Below, in pieces: positions 28,522 through 45,454 of a DNA stretch of 64,000 nt. The notes beneath the pieces are model-generated. The model saw only the letters and a list, made by a program, of their open reading frames with translations, had not been told where the DNA came from and searched no databases. A program made the translations under genes and the position numbers. The first letter of the stretch is position 1. Each line of letters opens with the position of its first letter. This DNA comes from Vibrio penaeicida (lineage in GTDB: Bacteria; Pseudomonadota; Gammaproteobacteria; Enterobacterales; Vibrionaceae). The DNA is taken from NCBI RefSeq assembly GCF_019977755.1, contig NZ_AP025144.1, positions 186,001-250,000 of the forward strand, written 5' to 3'.

Positions 28522-29319
28522 GTGGATAAAAAAACAGAAAAGAGAGTGCTCATTTTTGATTCTGGTGTTGGAGGTCTCTCCGTATACTTAGAACTGAAAG
28601 CGTTGCTTCCGCAATTGGAGTACCTCTATCTTTTTGACAACGCGGCATATCCATACGGAGAGCTAGATGGAGATACGCTGGTGTATCGCGTTCAAACCTT
28701 GATCACTCAATATTGTCGAGAATACGATATCGATTTAGTGGTTATCGCTTGTAATACGGCCAGTACATTGGTCTTACCCCACTTAAGGGCTGCGTTATCC
28801 ATTCCTATTGTGGGAGTGGTTCCCGCTATAAAACCAGCATCATTGATCTCCAAAATAGGTGTCGGTCTGATTGCAACCCCAGCAACGATTACACGCGACT
28901 ACACACACGATCTCATTAAAGACTTCGCTAAAGACAAAGAAGTAAAGCTATTAGGCTCCACGAAACTAGTGGAAATGGCTGAGCGAAAGTTACGCTCGGA
29001 AACGGTTTGCTCGAAAGAAATGACGGCTTTGCTCTCGCCTATTATTAATCAAATAGACGTTGCGGTTTTAGGGTGTACACATTTCCCACTTCTGAAAGAT
29101 GAAATTAGTCGAGTGTTGAAAGACGTGGTATTGATAGATTCTGGTAACGCTATTGCTCGCCGCGTGGCCTTTCTTTTGAAAGCAAATTCGGGGTTAGAGA
29201 GGAAACAGTTAAATCAGATTTTTTGTAGTGCACCACCACGAGGCGGTGATGCACTTAACTCTACATTAAAAAAGATGGGTTTTTCCGAAACCGTTATTCA
29301 GCCGTTTCCGGATGTTTAG
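28522..29319 (+). CDS. murI: Glutamate racemase MurI
   Basis: Makes D-glutamate for peptidoglycan; normally essential. [11 protein letters not shown] at the N-terminus holds the first catalytic motif, ACNTAST near residue 75 the first cysteine and GCTHFPLL near 185 the second. I choose the GTG at 28522 (265 residues, 34 nt after the pseudogene stop); upstream in-frame starts would overlap that gene with unrelated sequence. Expression must now come from a promoter in the pseudogene or the IS. The 3' end overlaps the convergent RRM gene by 26 nt. Confidence 0.94.
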   Translation: MDKKTEKRVLIFDSGVGGLSVYLELKALLPQLEYLYLFDNAAYPYGELDGDTLVYRVQTLITQYCREYDIDLVVIACNTASTLVLPHLRAALSIPIVGVVPAIKPASLISKIGVGLIATPATITRDYTHDLIKDFAKDKEVKLLGSTKLVEMAERKLRSETVCSKEMTALLSPIINQIDVAVLGCTHFPLLKDEISRVLKDVVLIDSGNAIARRVAFLLKANSGLERKQLNQIFCSAPPRGGDALNSTLKKMGFSETVIQPFPDV

Positions 29320-29734
29320 GGTCGTTGGCGACTCTAACTTTAAGCGTTCTCTCCATATAGTCCTGTTCATTTAATCCTTGAATGACTTTGTCTGTGTCTT
29401 CCCTTGATACAACAACAAAGCCGAATCCTCTTCGTTTACCTGTACGTTTGTCTTTCATTAACCTTACAGCGAATACTTGTCCGTGTTTCGAAAACAACTG
29501 CCGAACATGGGTTTCGTTAGCTTTATAAGGAAGGTTCCCCACATAAAGAGTTGTGGTAGCTGATTTGTCATTACTTGCTTGCTCTGAAGAGGGGTTAGAA
29601 AGGGATAAGATAAGCGCGCAAGTAAAAACGCCAATGATAAAAGCGGTAGCTGGTGGTACTGCAATTTGTGAAAAGGCTGCAGCGCCCAATACTGCCAGTG
29701 CGATAACTAATAAATAAGATTTTTTTGAGTTCAT
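29294..29734 (-). CDS. Membrane-anchored RRM RNA-binding protein
   Basis: Two hydrophobic segments (about residues 7-25 and 28-47) are followed by a Ser/Asn-rich linker and one RNA recognition motif (about 61-138). RNP2 is LYVGNL and RNP1 is RRGFGFVVV, both with the aromatic residues that stack on RNA. The topology predicts a cytoplasmic RRM held at the inner membrane. Bacterial single-RRM proteins are known, and their roles are mostly unclear. It lies between murI and the rRNA operons and has no equivalent in the E. coli locus. Confidence 0.85.
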   Translation of the reverse strand: MNSKKSYLLVIALAVLGAAAFSQIAVPPATAFIIGVFTCALILSLSNPSSEQASNDKSATTTLYVGNLPYKANETHVRQLFSKHGQVFAVRLMKDKRTGKRRGFGFVVVSREDTDKVIQGLNEQDYMERTLKVRVANDPKHPETAE

Positions 29735-29929
29735 ATCTGAATACTACATTGAAATTGTGAAGTAATAAGATGCAAAGCGCTATTAACAAAATAGACACAC
29801 AGATCTTACGTTTAAGCATGAGGAAATTCCAACCAATTGCTGTGATACCCTTCAAATGTTGAAATTTTATTCGATAATTCGACTTTTGATTGAAAATTAT
29901 TCACTTGGAAATTAATTTTCAAAAAAGAC

Positions 29930-29957
29930 TTGTCATCCATTCTTATCTCCCTATAAT
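29930..29957 (+). promoter_or_regulatory. rRNA operon 1 promoter P1
   Basis: TTGTCA, 16-bp spacer, TATAAT, with the GC-rich discriminator GCCGCC that marks rRNA promoters under stringent control. An A/T-rich stretch upstream (about 29870-29925) could act as an UP element. The rest of 29735-30326 is leader and promoter sequence; I see no gene in it. Confidence 0.8.
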
Positions 29958-30035
29958 GCCGCCTCACCGACACGGAGTGAGACGGAAGTCACACGACGAG
30001 CTGGGAAGAGAGGAAAAGAAAGTTTGAAAAAATTC

Positions 30036-30063
30036 TTGACTCTCAAAAACTGGAGCGTATAGT
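30036..30063 (+). promoter_or_regulatory. rRNA operon 1 promoter P2
   Basis: TTGACT, 16-bp spacer, TATAGT, about 105 bp downstream of P1, the usual tandem layout. Confidence 0.8.
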
Positions 30064-30110
30064 ACGCACCCCTAACGGCAAGACGCAGAGCGCCTAGTCA
30101 GTTAGAAAAA

Positions 30111-30122
30111 GCTCTTTAACAA
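30111..30122 (+). promoter_or_regulatory. boxA antitermination site, rRNA operon 1 leader
   Basis: GCTCTTTAACAA, the boxA core bound by NusB/NusE. Just after it, bases from about 30131 to 30164 are complementary to 31868-31901 beyond the 16S 3' end, forming the RNase III processing stem. Confidence 0.85.
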
Positions 30123-30326
30123 TATAGACCTATCAATCTGTGTGGGCACTCGTTGATGATAATCCAAATAGATACTTCGGTATCAATTTAGGTTTCAATG
30201 AACTGAGTGACCAATCAAGACTTCGGTCTTGGCACAGTCAATTCATTATCGTTCTGTTGGAGCGATAATAGCTTTAAATTACATACGTAGTTTGAAGTCA
30301 GTATTCATTGAGCCGAACAAAATCTT

Positions 30327-31862
<1,536 letters not shown>

Positions 31863-31981
31863 TACGATGATTATCGTGATGAGTACCCACACAGATTGAT
31901 ACGGTTTATACAGTAAAGAGAGCATGGGCGTTTCTACACGTTCAATTTTTTTTCTCGTTATAAAAACGAAGAAAACACGTT

Positions 31982-32057
31982 GTCCCGTTCGTCTAGAGGC
32001 CTAGGACACCGCCCTTTCACGGCGGTAACAGGGGTTCGACTCCCCTACGGGATACCA
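31982..32057 (+). tRNA. tRNA-Glu (TTC)
   Basis: Cloverleaf with anticodon TTC in CCCTTTCACGG, T-loop GGTTCGACTCC and encoded CCA. It lies in the 16S-23S spacer of operon 1. Confidence 0.97.
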
Positions 32058-32133
32058 TCTTTAAATGCATTTTCTTTGAATAAAGAAAACCGAGTGCTTT
32101 TAAACATGGTTTCTTTCACTAGAAAGACAACCA

Positions 32134-32150
32134 CGCTCTTTAACAATTTG
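32134..32150 (+). promoter_or_regulatory. Spacer boxA, operon 1
   Basis: GCTCTTTAACAATTTGG, the second boxA usual upstream of 23S. The 370-nt stretch between tRNA-Glu and 23S is spacer with the 23S processing stem at its end (CTTGGGGTTGTATGG pairs with the 23S 3' flank). No gene is seen. Confidence 0.8.
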
Positions 32151-32428
32151 GAAAGCTGACGAATAACAACAATCCCCTTATCTACGGATAAGCGTTGTTA
32201 TTCAAATTAAAAGTTCTCAAATCCTAGATGATTTGTTCATTTAGGTACCAACACACATTCAAGTGTTCTTGGGTTTTCATGAAAGTGAAAACATATTTGA
32301 GTCCGGTAAAATCGAAGTGTTGTCTCGCTCATAACAAAGAGACAACAATAAACCTTGGTTGTTTGCCATACACCTTTTTGTCTTCACTTTCAAAAGTGAA
32401 CGCAAATCGAAACCTCTTGGGGTTGTAT

Positions 32429-35317
<2,889 letters not shown>

Positions 35318-35422
35318 ACAACACCCAAGGGGTTTTGATGGACTCAGACAAGAACAGATTGAATGTGTAGAATTAGAACTTGCTCTTTATTTAAGAGATA
35401 GCAGCTTTCCGAATTAAGAATT

Positions 35423-35542
35423 TGCTTGGCGACCATAGCGTTGTGGACCCACCTGATTCCATGCCGAACTCAGAAGTGAAACGCAATAGCGCCGATGGTA
35501 GTGTGGGGTTTCCCCATGTGAGAGTAGGACATCGCCAGGCTT
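35423..35542 (+). rRNA. rrf: 5S rRNA, operon 1
   Basis: TGCTTGGCGACCATAGCG to CATCGCCAGGCTT, 120 nt with complementary ends. No T-tract terminator follows; a six-base hairpin (TGAACT/AGTTCA, about 35555) is the only structure before the next promoter. Confidence 0.95.
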
Positions 35543-35575
35543 TGATTTTGATTGAACTTTATTGAGTTCAGTCAC

Positions 35576-35609
35576 CATAAAATTTTAAACAAAAGTTTAG
35601 AATTTTATG
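35576..35609. repeat. AT-rich inverted repeat abutting the operon 2 promoter
   Basis: Arms CATAAAATTTTAAAC and GTTTAGAATTTTATG (14 of 15 pair) around AAAA. It ends one base before the -35 element, the position of an UP element. Confidence 0.75.
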
Positions 35610-35637
35610 TTGACTTCCAAAGTCAGTCGCGTATTAT
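35610..35637 (+). promoter_or_regulatory. rRNA operon 2 promoter
   Basis: TTGACT, 16-bp spacer, TATTAT, only 68 bp after the 5S of operon 1. A boxA (GCTCTTTAACA at 35675-35685) follows. Confidence 0.8.
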
Positions 35638-35674
35638 ACGCGTCCTGCCTAAGTGGTAACACACTGAAAGCAAA

Positions 35675-35685
35675 GCTCTTTAACA
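35675..35685 (+). promoter_or_regulatory. boxA, rRNA operon 2 leader
   Basis: GCTCTTTAACA, followed by the same processing-stem sequence as operon 1. Confidence 0.85.
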
Positions 35686-35931
35686 ATATAGACCTATCAA
35701 TCTGTGTGGGCACTCGTTGATGATAATCCAAATAGTTTCTCCGGAAACAATTTAGGTTTCAATGAACTGAGTGACCAATACGAATAATGATTTTCTTTAT
35801 AGAAAGAAGTTATTTGGCACAGTCAATTCATTATCGTTCTGTTGGAACGATAATAAGCTTTAGAATTACATGTTTATGTTTTCATAAATATTAGTTTTGA
35901 AGTCAGTATTCATTGAGCCGAACAAAATCTT

Positions 35932-37470
<1,539 letters not shown>

Positions 37471-37545
37471 TACGATGATTATCGCGATGAGTACCCACAC
37501 AGATTGATACGGTTTATAAAGTTAAGAGTAAGAAAACTTCCAGAT

Positions 37546-37621
37546 GGGGCTATAGCTCAGCTGGGAGAGCGCTTCGCTGGCAGCGAAGAGGTCTGCGGTT
37601 CGATCCCGCATAGCTCCACCA
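37546..37621 (+). tRNA. tRNA-Ala (GGC)
   Basis: Cloverleaf with anticodon GGC in CGCTGGCAGCG, T-loop GGTTCGATCCC and encoded CCA. It lies in the 16S-23S spacer of operon 2; the following 350 nt is spacer with a boxA at about 37681-37697 and no gene. Confidence 0.97.
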
Positions 37622-37972
37622 TCTTTAAGTGTTCTTCTCTTAAATCAGAGAATATTTAAAAATGGTTCTTAACGAATCACGCTCTTTAACAATTTGGAAA
37701 GCTGACGAATAACAACAATCCCCTTATCTTCGGATAAGCGTTGTTATTCAAATTAAAAGTTCTCAAATCCTATTCTCTATGAGAGTAGGTACCAACACAC
37801 ATTCAAGTGTTCTTGGGTTTTCACGAAAGTGAAAACATATTTGAGTCCGGCAAAATCGAAGTGTTGTCTCGCTCATAACAAAGAGACAACAATAAACCTT
37901 GGTTGTTTGCCATACACCTTTTTGTCTTCACTTTCAAAAGTGAACGCAAATCGAAACCTCTTGGGGTTGTAT

Positions 37973-40857
<2,885 letters not shown>

Positions 40858-40948
40858 ACAACACCCAAGGGGTTTTGTGGGCTCAGATAAGAACAGATTG
40901 AATGTGTAAGAATCAGAACTAAAAAAACAGCTTTCCAGATTAAGAATT

Positions 40949-41069
40949 TGCTTGGCGACCATAGCGTTGTGGACCCACCTGATTTCCATGCCGAACTCAG
41001 AAGTGAAACGCAATAGCGCCGATGGTAGTGTGGGGTTTCCCCATGTGAGAGTAGGACATCGCCAGGCTT
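40949..41069 (+). rRNA. rrf: 5S rRNA, operon 2
   Basis: Same as the first 5S except for an extra T (GATTTCCATG, near 40982), giving 121 nt. Confidence 0.95.
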
Positions 41070-41155
41070 TAAATATCGCTTTCAAGTATTGATAATTTGA
41101 AAGCAAAACTAAAATTAGTATTTTACTGTAAGACTAAGTTTTAGTAACAATTTGT

Positions 41156-41246
41156 GGAGAGATGGCTGAGTGGTTGAAAGCACCGGTCTTGAAAACCGGC
41201 ATACGTTAATAGCGTATCTAGGGTTCAAATCCCTATCTCTCCGCCA
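41156..41246 (+). tRNA. tRNA-Ser (TGA)
   Basis: Class II tRNA with anticodon TGA in GTCTTGAAAACC, long variable arm (CATACGTTAATAGCGTATC) and encoded CCA. It is the last gene of the second rRNA operon, 86 nt after 5S. Confidence 0.96.
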
Positions 41247-41250
41247 CTAT

Positions 41251-41284
41251 TAAAAAACCCGCTGATATATCAGCGGGTTTTTTA
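41251..41284. terminator. Terminator after tRNA-Ser
   Basis: Perfect palindrome with arms ACCCGCTGATA and TATCAGCGGGT flanked by A6 and T6. It ends rRNA operon 2 and can also stop the converging transposase transcript. Confidence 0.93.
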
Positions 41285-41288
41285 CATT

Positions 41289-41828
41289 CTAGCTATCGAA
41301 TTCTATTTCAAACCCATACCATTCTCTAGTACGTATTTTGGTTACGGGATTTTCCAAGAATCGATTCCACGCAGTGCATACCTTCGACACAATATTGCGA
41401 TAATCGTCAAAATTTTGGTTGGCAAGATAGTGCTGCCTGAGCCAACTCCAAACTTGCTCAATTGGGTTTAGCTCTGGTGAGTAGGGGGGGAGTTTGATGA
41501 TACTGAGATTATGGAACTCTTGTGCAATATCATTGGTGTGCCAGCCTGCACCATCCATAATGACCACTGCGTGACGACCTCTTTCGGTGACTGCGGAGAT
41601 CTGCTTAAGGTGCTCAACCATAATCTCCTTGTTAACCCAAGGAACAACCATTGCTTCTCCGATCCCTCTAGTCGGGCATACTGAGCCAAACAAATAAGCA
41701 TACTCAAATTGCTGTTGTTTTACCGCTCTCGGCCTTGAACCCCGTTCAGCCCAAAGTCGAGTTGTCGTATTTTGCTGGCCAAATCTCGCTTCATCTTGAA
41801 ACCAGACATCAACGCTCTCTAGTCCCAT
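41289..41828 (-). CDS. IS630-family transposase, C-terminal catalytic part
   Basis: DDE superfamily domain of 179 residues: first Asp in VWFQDEARFG, second in VVIMDGAGWH, Glu in PPYSPELNPIEQVW. The frame is open upstream of the first ATG (reading ETILKIPGH), back to an A7 run (41865-41871 on this strand) where a -1 shift from the other half would join them. It is probably made as a fusion. Confidence 0.88.
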   Translation of the reverse strand: MGLESVDVWFQDEARFGQQNTTTRLWAERGSRPRAVKQQQFEYAYLFGSVCPTRGIGEAMVVPWVNKEIMVEHLKQISAVTERGRHAVVIMDGAGWHTNDIAQEFHNLSIIKLPPYSPELNPIEQVWSWLRQHYLANQNFDDYRNIVSKVCTAWNRFLENPVTKIRTREWYGFEIEFDS

Positions 41829-41853
41829 ATGACCAGGGATCTTAAGGATCGTT

Positions 41854-42330
41854 TCAATTTTGAATTTTTTTAAAATCGTCTTGGATTTGTTGGGATTGTC
41901 GAGGGTGCTTGGAGCGAGAAGTTATCCAAGAGAAGCCCATATGATTGAGCAAATAGTAAATGGAATCTGGATGGTAGTACTTACCAAACTCTTTGACGAT
42001 ATAGGTATGAATGTCAGCGCCAGTTAACCTGCCCCCAGATGAATCCTCTGCTCGATTTTTTATGTACAGGCTTAATTGCTCACGTTGTTGAGGATTCAGG
42101 AAGGCAGGCCGACCTGTTCTTGGTTTTTCTTGCAACCCTTCAAGTCCTTCCTCAAGGAACGTTTGTACCCATTTGTTTACACTGGTTCTACTGACTTTAA
42201 GGAACTTGGCGATTTGGGTGCGAGAGTGACCATCTTTAAAATGGGCCAATGCGAGTAATCGCATCTTCATTTGGATAGATTTTTGTTGGCTAGCAAGCTT
42301 TTTAAAGTCAATGTTATTGAGGCTGTCCAT
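41854..42330 (-). CDS. IS630-family transposase, N-terminal DNA-binding part
   Basis: 158 residues with helix-turn-helix RTQIAKFLKVSRTSVNKWVQ (about residues 37-56), a linker GLQEKPRTGRP, and a second winged-helix region ending IQDDFKKIQN. The stop comes 9 nt after an A7 run, consistent with programmed -1 frameshifting into the catalytic half; a disabling frameshift mutation is the alternative. Confidence 0.87.
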   Translation of the reverse strand: MDSLNNIDFKKLASQQKSIQMKMRLLALAHFKDGHSRTQIAKFLKVSRTSVNKWVQTFLEEGLEGLQEKPRTGRPAFLNPQQREQLSLYIKNRAEDSSGGRLTGADIHTYIVKEFGKYYHPDSIYYLLNHMGFSWITSRSKHPRQSQQIQDDFKKIQN

Positions 42331-42429
42331 GGCATCTTTTTTTCACGAGAAAGTAATAGCATCAATCAGATCATATTTTTACTTAGATTGGTATGACTTC
42401 TAGCTGAGATAAACGATCCTAAGGCAAGT

Positions 42430-42457
42430 AAAAAAAGCCCAGCGATTGCTGGGCTTT
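42430..42457. terminator. Terminator between pssA and the IS630 element
   Basis: A-run, GCCCAGC, GATT, GCTGGGC, TTT. On the minus strand the A-run becomes the U-tract, so it best fits the end of pssA, 20 nt past its stop. Confidence 0.85.
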
Positions 42458-42476
42458 CTATTATTCAATTCGACTT

Positions 42477-43817
42477 TTAAAGTATTTGCTTAAGAATTTT
42501 GTCTACACTGACTCGAGTAATTTTTCGAATAAGCTTTTGGACCTCTAGCGGGTAATTTTCTACCTTATCTAATTGCCTGTAGGTGCAAATAAGTTCTGTG
42601 TGCTGCAGGATGTTTTCTACTTCCTTCTCAAACTTCTCAGTCAGATGATTGTAGTGATCTTGTATAAGGATCGCGTTTTCTAAATCTAACTTCCAAGCCC
42701 TAGGGTTAAGGTTGTTACCTGTGATAAGCATGTACCTTTTATCGACCCATATGCCTTTTAGGTGGTAGCTATTTGAATCATGCTTCCAAACTCTGATATT
42801 GAGCATTCGGCTAGCAATATTTGCTTCATTGACTTTCGCAAAGCGCCTTAAGTTCATTTCATATAAATAAGGTAGCCCTGCGATTGTCTTGAATTCCTTT
42901 TCCGGTGGGATATAGAAATCATTGGCGGTTTTATCACCAACGACAATAGTGACCTTTACACCACGATTTAGTGCTTTTTTAATCTGTCTTGCTAGGCTTT
43001 TAGGAAAATTAAAATAAGGTGTACAAATAAAGACTTCGTCTTTTGCTAGAGCGACTAAATGGTTGATGCTCTGATTAAGTCTATTACGTCGCTTTCCTAC
43101 GCCAACAAGAGGTGTTACAGCTACCTGTTCAGAACCCACATTCTGATGATCAAATTTATATTGGCTCTGCGCCAAAGATGATCTAAGTTGTCGAATTGCT
43201 GGTTTAATTGACTTTGTGTTGGGCTTGCTACTACATGCCAGATTGTTGACCGCTGGATGTTGAATCATCGATTGTTCGATGTAATTCGTCATACAGTTGG
43301 CTAAGTATTCATTATGAAAGACATGGTAGCGATCAAAGCGATACTTACCATTAAAATTGAGGTAGATGTTGTTTAGGCTGGCTCCGCTATATATCACAGA
43401 ATTATCAATAACAAAGCCTTTTAGGTGAAGAACCCCAAAGACTTCACGTCCTCGGACTGGGACACCATATACAGGAATAGGCTGTTCATATAGCTCTGCA
43501 AATTTCTTATATAGTGCTGCGTTACCCTCGGATGCTTCCGCACCAATCAGCCCTCTCTGAGCTCGATGCCAATCTACACAGATCTTAATGTCTAAATCTG
43601 GCTTTTTTTGTTTTGCCTCGTAAAGAGCAGTCAACACTTCCCTACCGGCGTCATCATCTTCTAGATAAAGTGCAACAATGTAGATTCGATGAGTTGCTTG
43701 CTTAATCGCACTAAGCAGGTGTTCACGAAACGATTTTGCAGAATACAGAACCTCAAAAGAATCTGGATTTTGCGCAATTGTTGGAAGTGTCTTAATGAGA
43801 TTCCTGGTTGCGATCAT
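42477..43817 (-). CDS. pssA: CDP-diacylglycerol-serine O-phosphatidyltransferase PssA
   Basis: Phospholipase D-superfamily enzyme that makes phosphatidylserine, precursor of phosphatidylethanolamine. Two HKD-type motifs: VLHLKGFVIDNSVIYSGAS near residue 132 and YHLKGIWVDKRYMLITGNN near 350. Also CVDWHRAQRG, and DKTANDFYIP as in E. coli PssA. Length 446 compared with 451 in E. coli. The gene is placed between the rRNA operons and murB, where E. coli has none. Confidence 0.94.
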   Translation of the reverse strand: MIATRNLIKTLPTIAQNPDSFEVLYSAKSFREHLLSAIKQATHRIYIVALYLEDDDAGREVLTALYEAKQKKPDLDIKICVDWHRAQRGLIGAEASEGNAALYKKFAELYEQPIPVYGVPVRGREVFGVLHLKGFVIDNSVIYSGASLNNIYLNFNGKYRFDRYHVFHNEYLANCMTNYIEQSMIQHPAVNNLACSSKPNTKSIKPAIRQLRSSLAQSQYKFDHQNVGSEQVAVTPLVGVGKRRNRLNQSINHLVALAKDEVFICTPYFNFPKSLARQIKKALNRGVKVTIVVGDKTANDFYIPPEKEFKTIAGLPYLYEMNLRRFAKVNEANIASRMLNIRVWKHDSNSYHLKGIWVDKRYMLITGNNLNPRAWKLDLENAILIQDHYNHLTEKFEKEVENILQHTELICTYRQLDKVENYPLEVQKLIRKITRVSVDKILKQIL

Positions 43818-43918
43818 GTTAGAGGCTTTACCTTCTTTATATGATTGACGGCTAATCGTTCATTTTACCAAAAGTCGGACCACATTGACTAGATAACTCA
43901 AACATATGCGGAATAATC

Positions 43919-44344
43919 TTATACAAAGTATTTCATCGCGTTTAATTTTTTGCCACTACGGAGATATCTGATAAACAAATTCCTTAACCCATTAGGTAGG
44001 TCTTCTATTTCGACAGTTCTAAATCCATGCGAATGATAAAAATTGTTCAAATGCTCATAAGCAAAGCAGAAATCACCTTCTTGTAAAATGTCATCTTGAC
44101 AGAAAACTAATAAGTTGTGACCTAAGCCTTTATTTTGATGCTCTTTTGCAACTAGCATACCTGTCAAAAGACGACTGTCTTCAATAGTTCGAAATCGTAC
44201 AGTAGATACTAAGGTTCCATTAAGATATCCGCCAAGAATTAGCTCATCTGATTTGGGTTTTGCGGAAGGATAATACTGTTTATAAAAGCGCTTCACCAAA
44301 GGCAAAAGGGTTGGGTCGAGTTTTTTGACTTCAAGCTCACTCAT
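43919..44344 (-). CDS. GNAT-family N-acetyltransferase
   Basis: 141 residues with the acetyl-CoA-binding loop in LLTGMLVAKEHQNKGLGHNLL (Q-x2-G-x-G/A type) about residues 58-78, and the beta-strand pair before it. Substrate not predictable. It is divergent from murB with a 33-nt gap and separated from pssA by about 100 nt. Confidence 0.85.
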   Translation of the reverse strand: MSELEVKKLDPTLLPLVKRFYKQYYPSAKPKSDELILGGYLNGTLVSTVRFRTIEDSRLLTGMLVAKEHQNKGLGHNLLVFCQDDILQEGDFCFAYEHLNNFYHSHGFRTVEIEDLPNGLRNLFIRYLRSGKKLNAMKYFV

Positions 44345-44377
44345 TCGTCACTGCGCTCGCTAAATAGTTGAGGTAAT

Positions 44378-45454
44378 ATGCTCTTTAGTGAAATTCTAAC
44401 TCCAAATATTATGCAGATATACAAAAACAATAGTTTGAAGCCCTTTCATACCTTTGGTATTGATGTCCAATGTCGTCATATGGCTGTTATTGAATCAATA
44501 GAAGACCTTAGAGACGTCTACAATAAACCAGAATGGAATGAGTTGCCGAAGTTGATGCTAGGTAAAGGCAGTAACGTGTTATTCACACAAGACTTCCAGG
44601 GTGTTGTGATGCTCAATAGGTTAAAAGGAAAGTCTGTCTCTGAATCAGAGACTCATTTTCATCTGAGTGTTCAAGGTGGAGAAGATTGGCCTGAGTTTGT
44701 TGAGTGGACACTTGAAAATGGCTATTTTGGGCTAGAGAATCTCGCTCTTATTCCTGGCTGTGTAGGTTCTGCCCCTATTCAAAATATTGGAGCGTATGGT
44801 GTTGAGCTAAAAGATGTATGTGAATACGTTGAAATCTATTGTCTTGAAAGCCAGCAGATCAAGCGTTTGACTAATGATGAGTGCCAATTTGGTTATCGAG
44901 ATTCGATTTTTAAGCGTTTTCTGAAGAACAAAGCTATTGTAGTTTCGGTTGGTTTTAAACTCCCCAAAAGTTGGGCGCCTAAAACAAAATATGGCGCTTT
45001 GTCTGATTTGCCAAAAGAAGATCAAACCGCGTTTAATGTTTACGAGCGCGTTTGTGATATTCGCCGTTCTAAACTTCCAGACCCTTGTAAACAAGGAAAT
45101 GCAGGTAGCTTTTTCAAGAACCCCGTGATCTCACAAGATCAGTTCGATCGTTTAGAAAGGCAATACCCAGATATCGTAGGTTACCCCACTAAAGAGGGGG
45201 TTAAGTTAGCTGCAGGATGGTTGATTGATAAAGCTAACTTAAAAGGTGAGAAAATCGGTGGCGTTATGGTGCATCCAAAACAGGCGTTGGTGTTGGTAAA
45301 TACTGGAGAAGCCACGTCAAACGAGGTTGTCAGCCTTGCAGCTCTTGTAAAGCAGACTGTATTTAAAAAATATCAGGTTGAGCTGGAGCATGAAGTGCGC
45401 TTTATAGGAAGTTTAGGTGAAACGTGTCTTGCGGAATGTCTAAAGGATAAATAA
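44378..45454 (+). CDS. murB: UDP-N-acetylenolpyruvoylglucosamine reductase MurB
   Basis: FAD enzyme completing UDP-N-acetylmuramic acid. FAD-binding LGKGSNVLF near residue 61 and IPGCVGSAPIQNIGAYGVE near 125, catalytic serine in NAGSFFKNP near 243, Glu in LEHEVRFIG near the C-terminus. The ATG at 44378 has SD GAGG four bases upstream; an ATG at 44411 gives the N-terminus usual for the family (MQIYKNNSLK) but has no SD. It ends in TAATG overlap with birA. Confidence 0.93.
   Translation: MLFSEILTPNIMQIYKNNSLKPFHTFGIDVQCRHMAVIESIEDLRDVYNKPEWNELPKLMLGKGSNVLFTQDFQGVVMLNRLKGKSVSESETHFHLSVQGGEDWPEFVEWTLENGYFGLENLALIPGCVGSAPIQNIGAYGVELKDVCEYVEIYCLESQQIKRLTNDECQFGYRDSIFKRFLKNKAIVVSVGFKLPKSWAPKTKYGALSDLPKEDQTAFNVYERVCDIRRSKLPDPCKQGNAGSFFKNPVISQDQFDRLERQYPDIVGYPTKEGVKLAAGWLIDKANLKGEKIGGVMVHPKQALVLVNTGEATSNEVVSLAALVKQTVFKKYQVELEHEVRFIGSLGETCLAECLKDK

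Larger units (their letters stand above)
41289..42330 (-). mobile_element. IS630-family element, borders not resolved
   Basis: Two adjacent minus-strand frames encode the two halves of an IS630 transposase. I cannot find matching terminal inverted repeats with flanking TA; the left side runs directly into the tRNA-Ser terminator. The coordinates cover the coding part only. The element may be truncated on the left or have diverged ends. Confidence 0.75.

Noticed and set aside
35800..35931. Possible extra gene in the operon 2 leader
   Set aside because: The sequence is the rRNA leader with boxA and processing stem; no start with RBS.
41288..42405. Eight-base direct repeat TTCTAGCT at both sides of the IS630 coding region as a target duplication
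   Set aside because: IS630 elements duplicate TA, and no inverted repeats sit next to these copies; eight bases can match by chance.
42360..42420. Sequence ACTTAGATTGGTATGAC as the right terminal repeat of the IS630 element
   Set aside because: No matching inverted copy is found at the left side, so the border cannot be supported.
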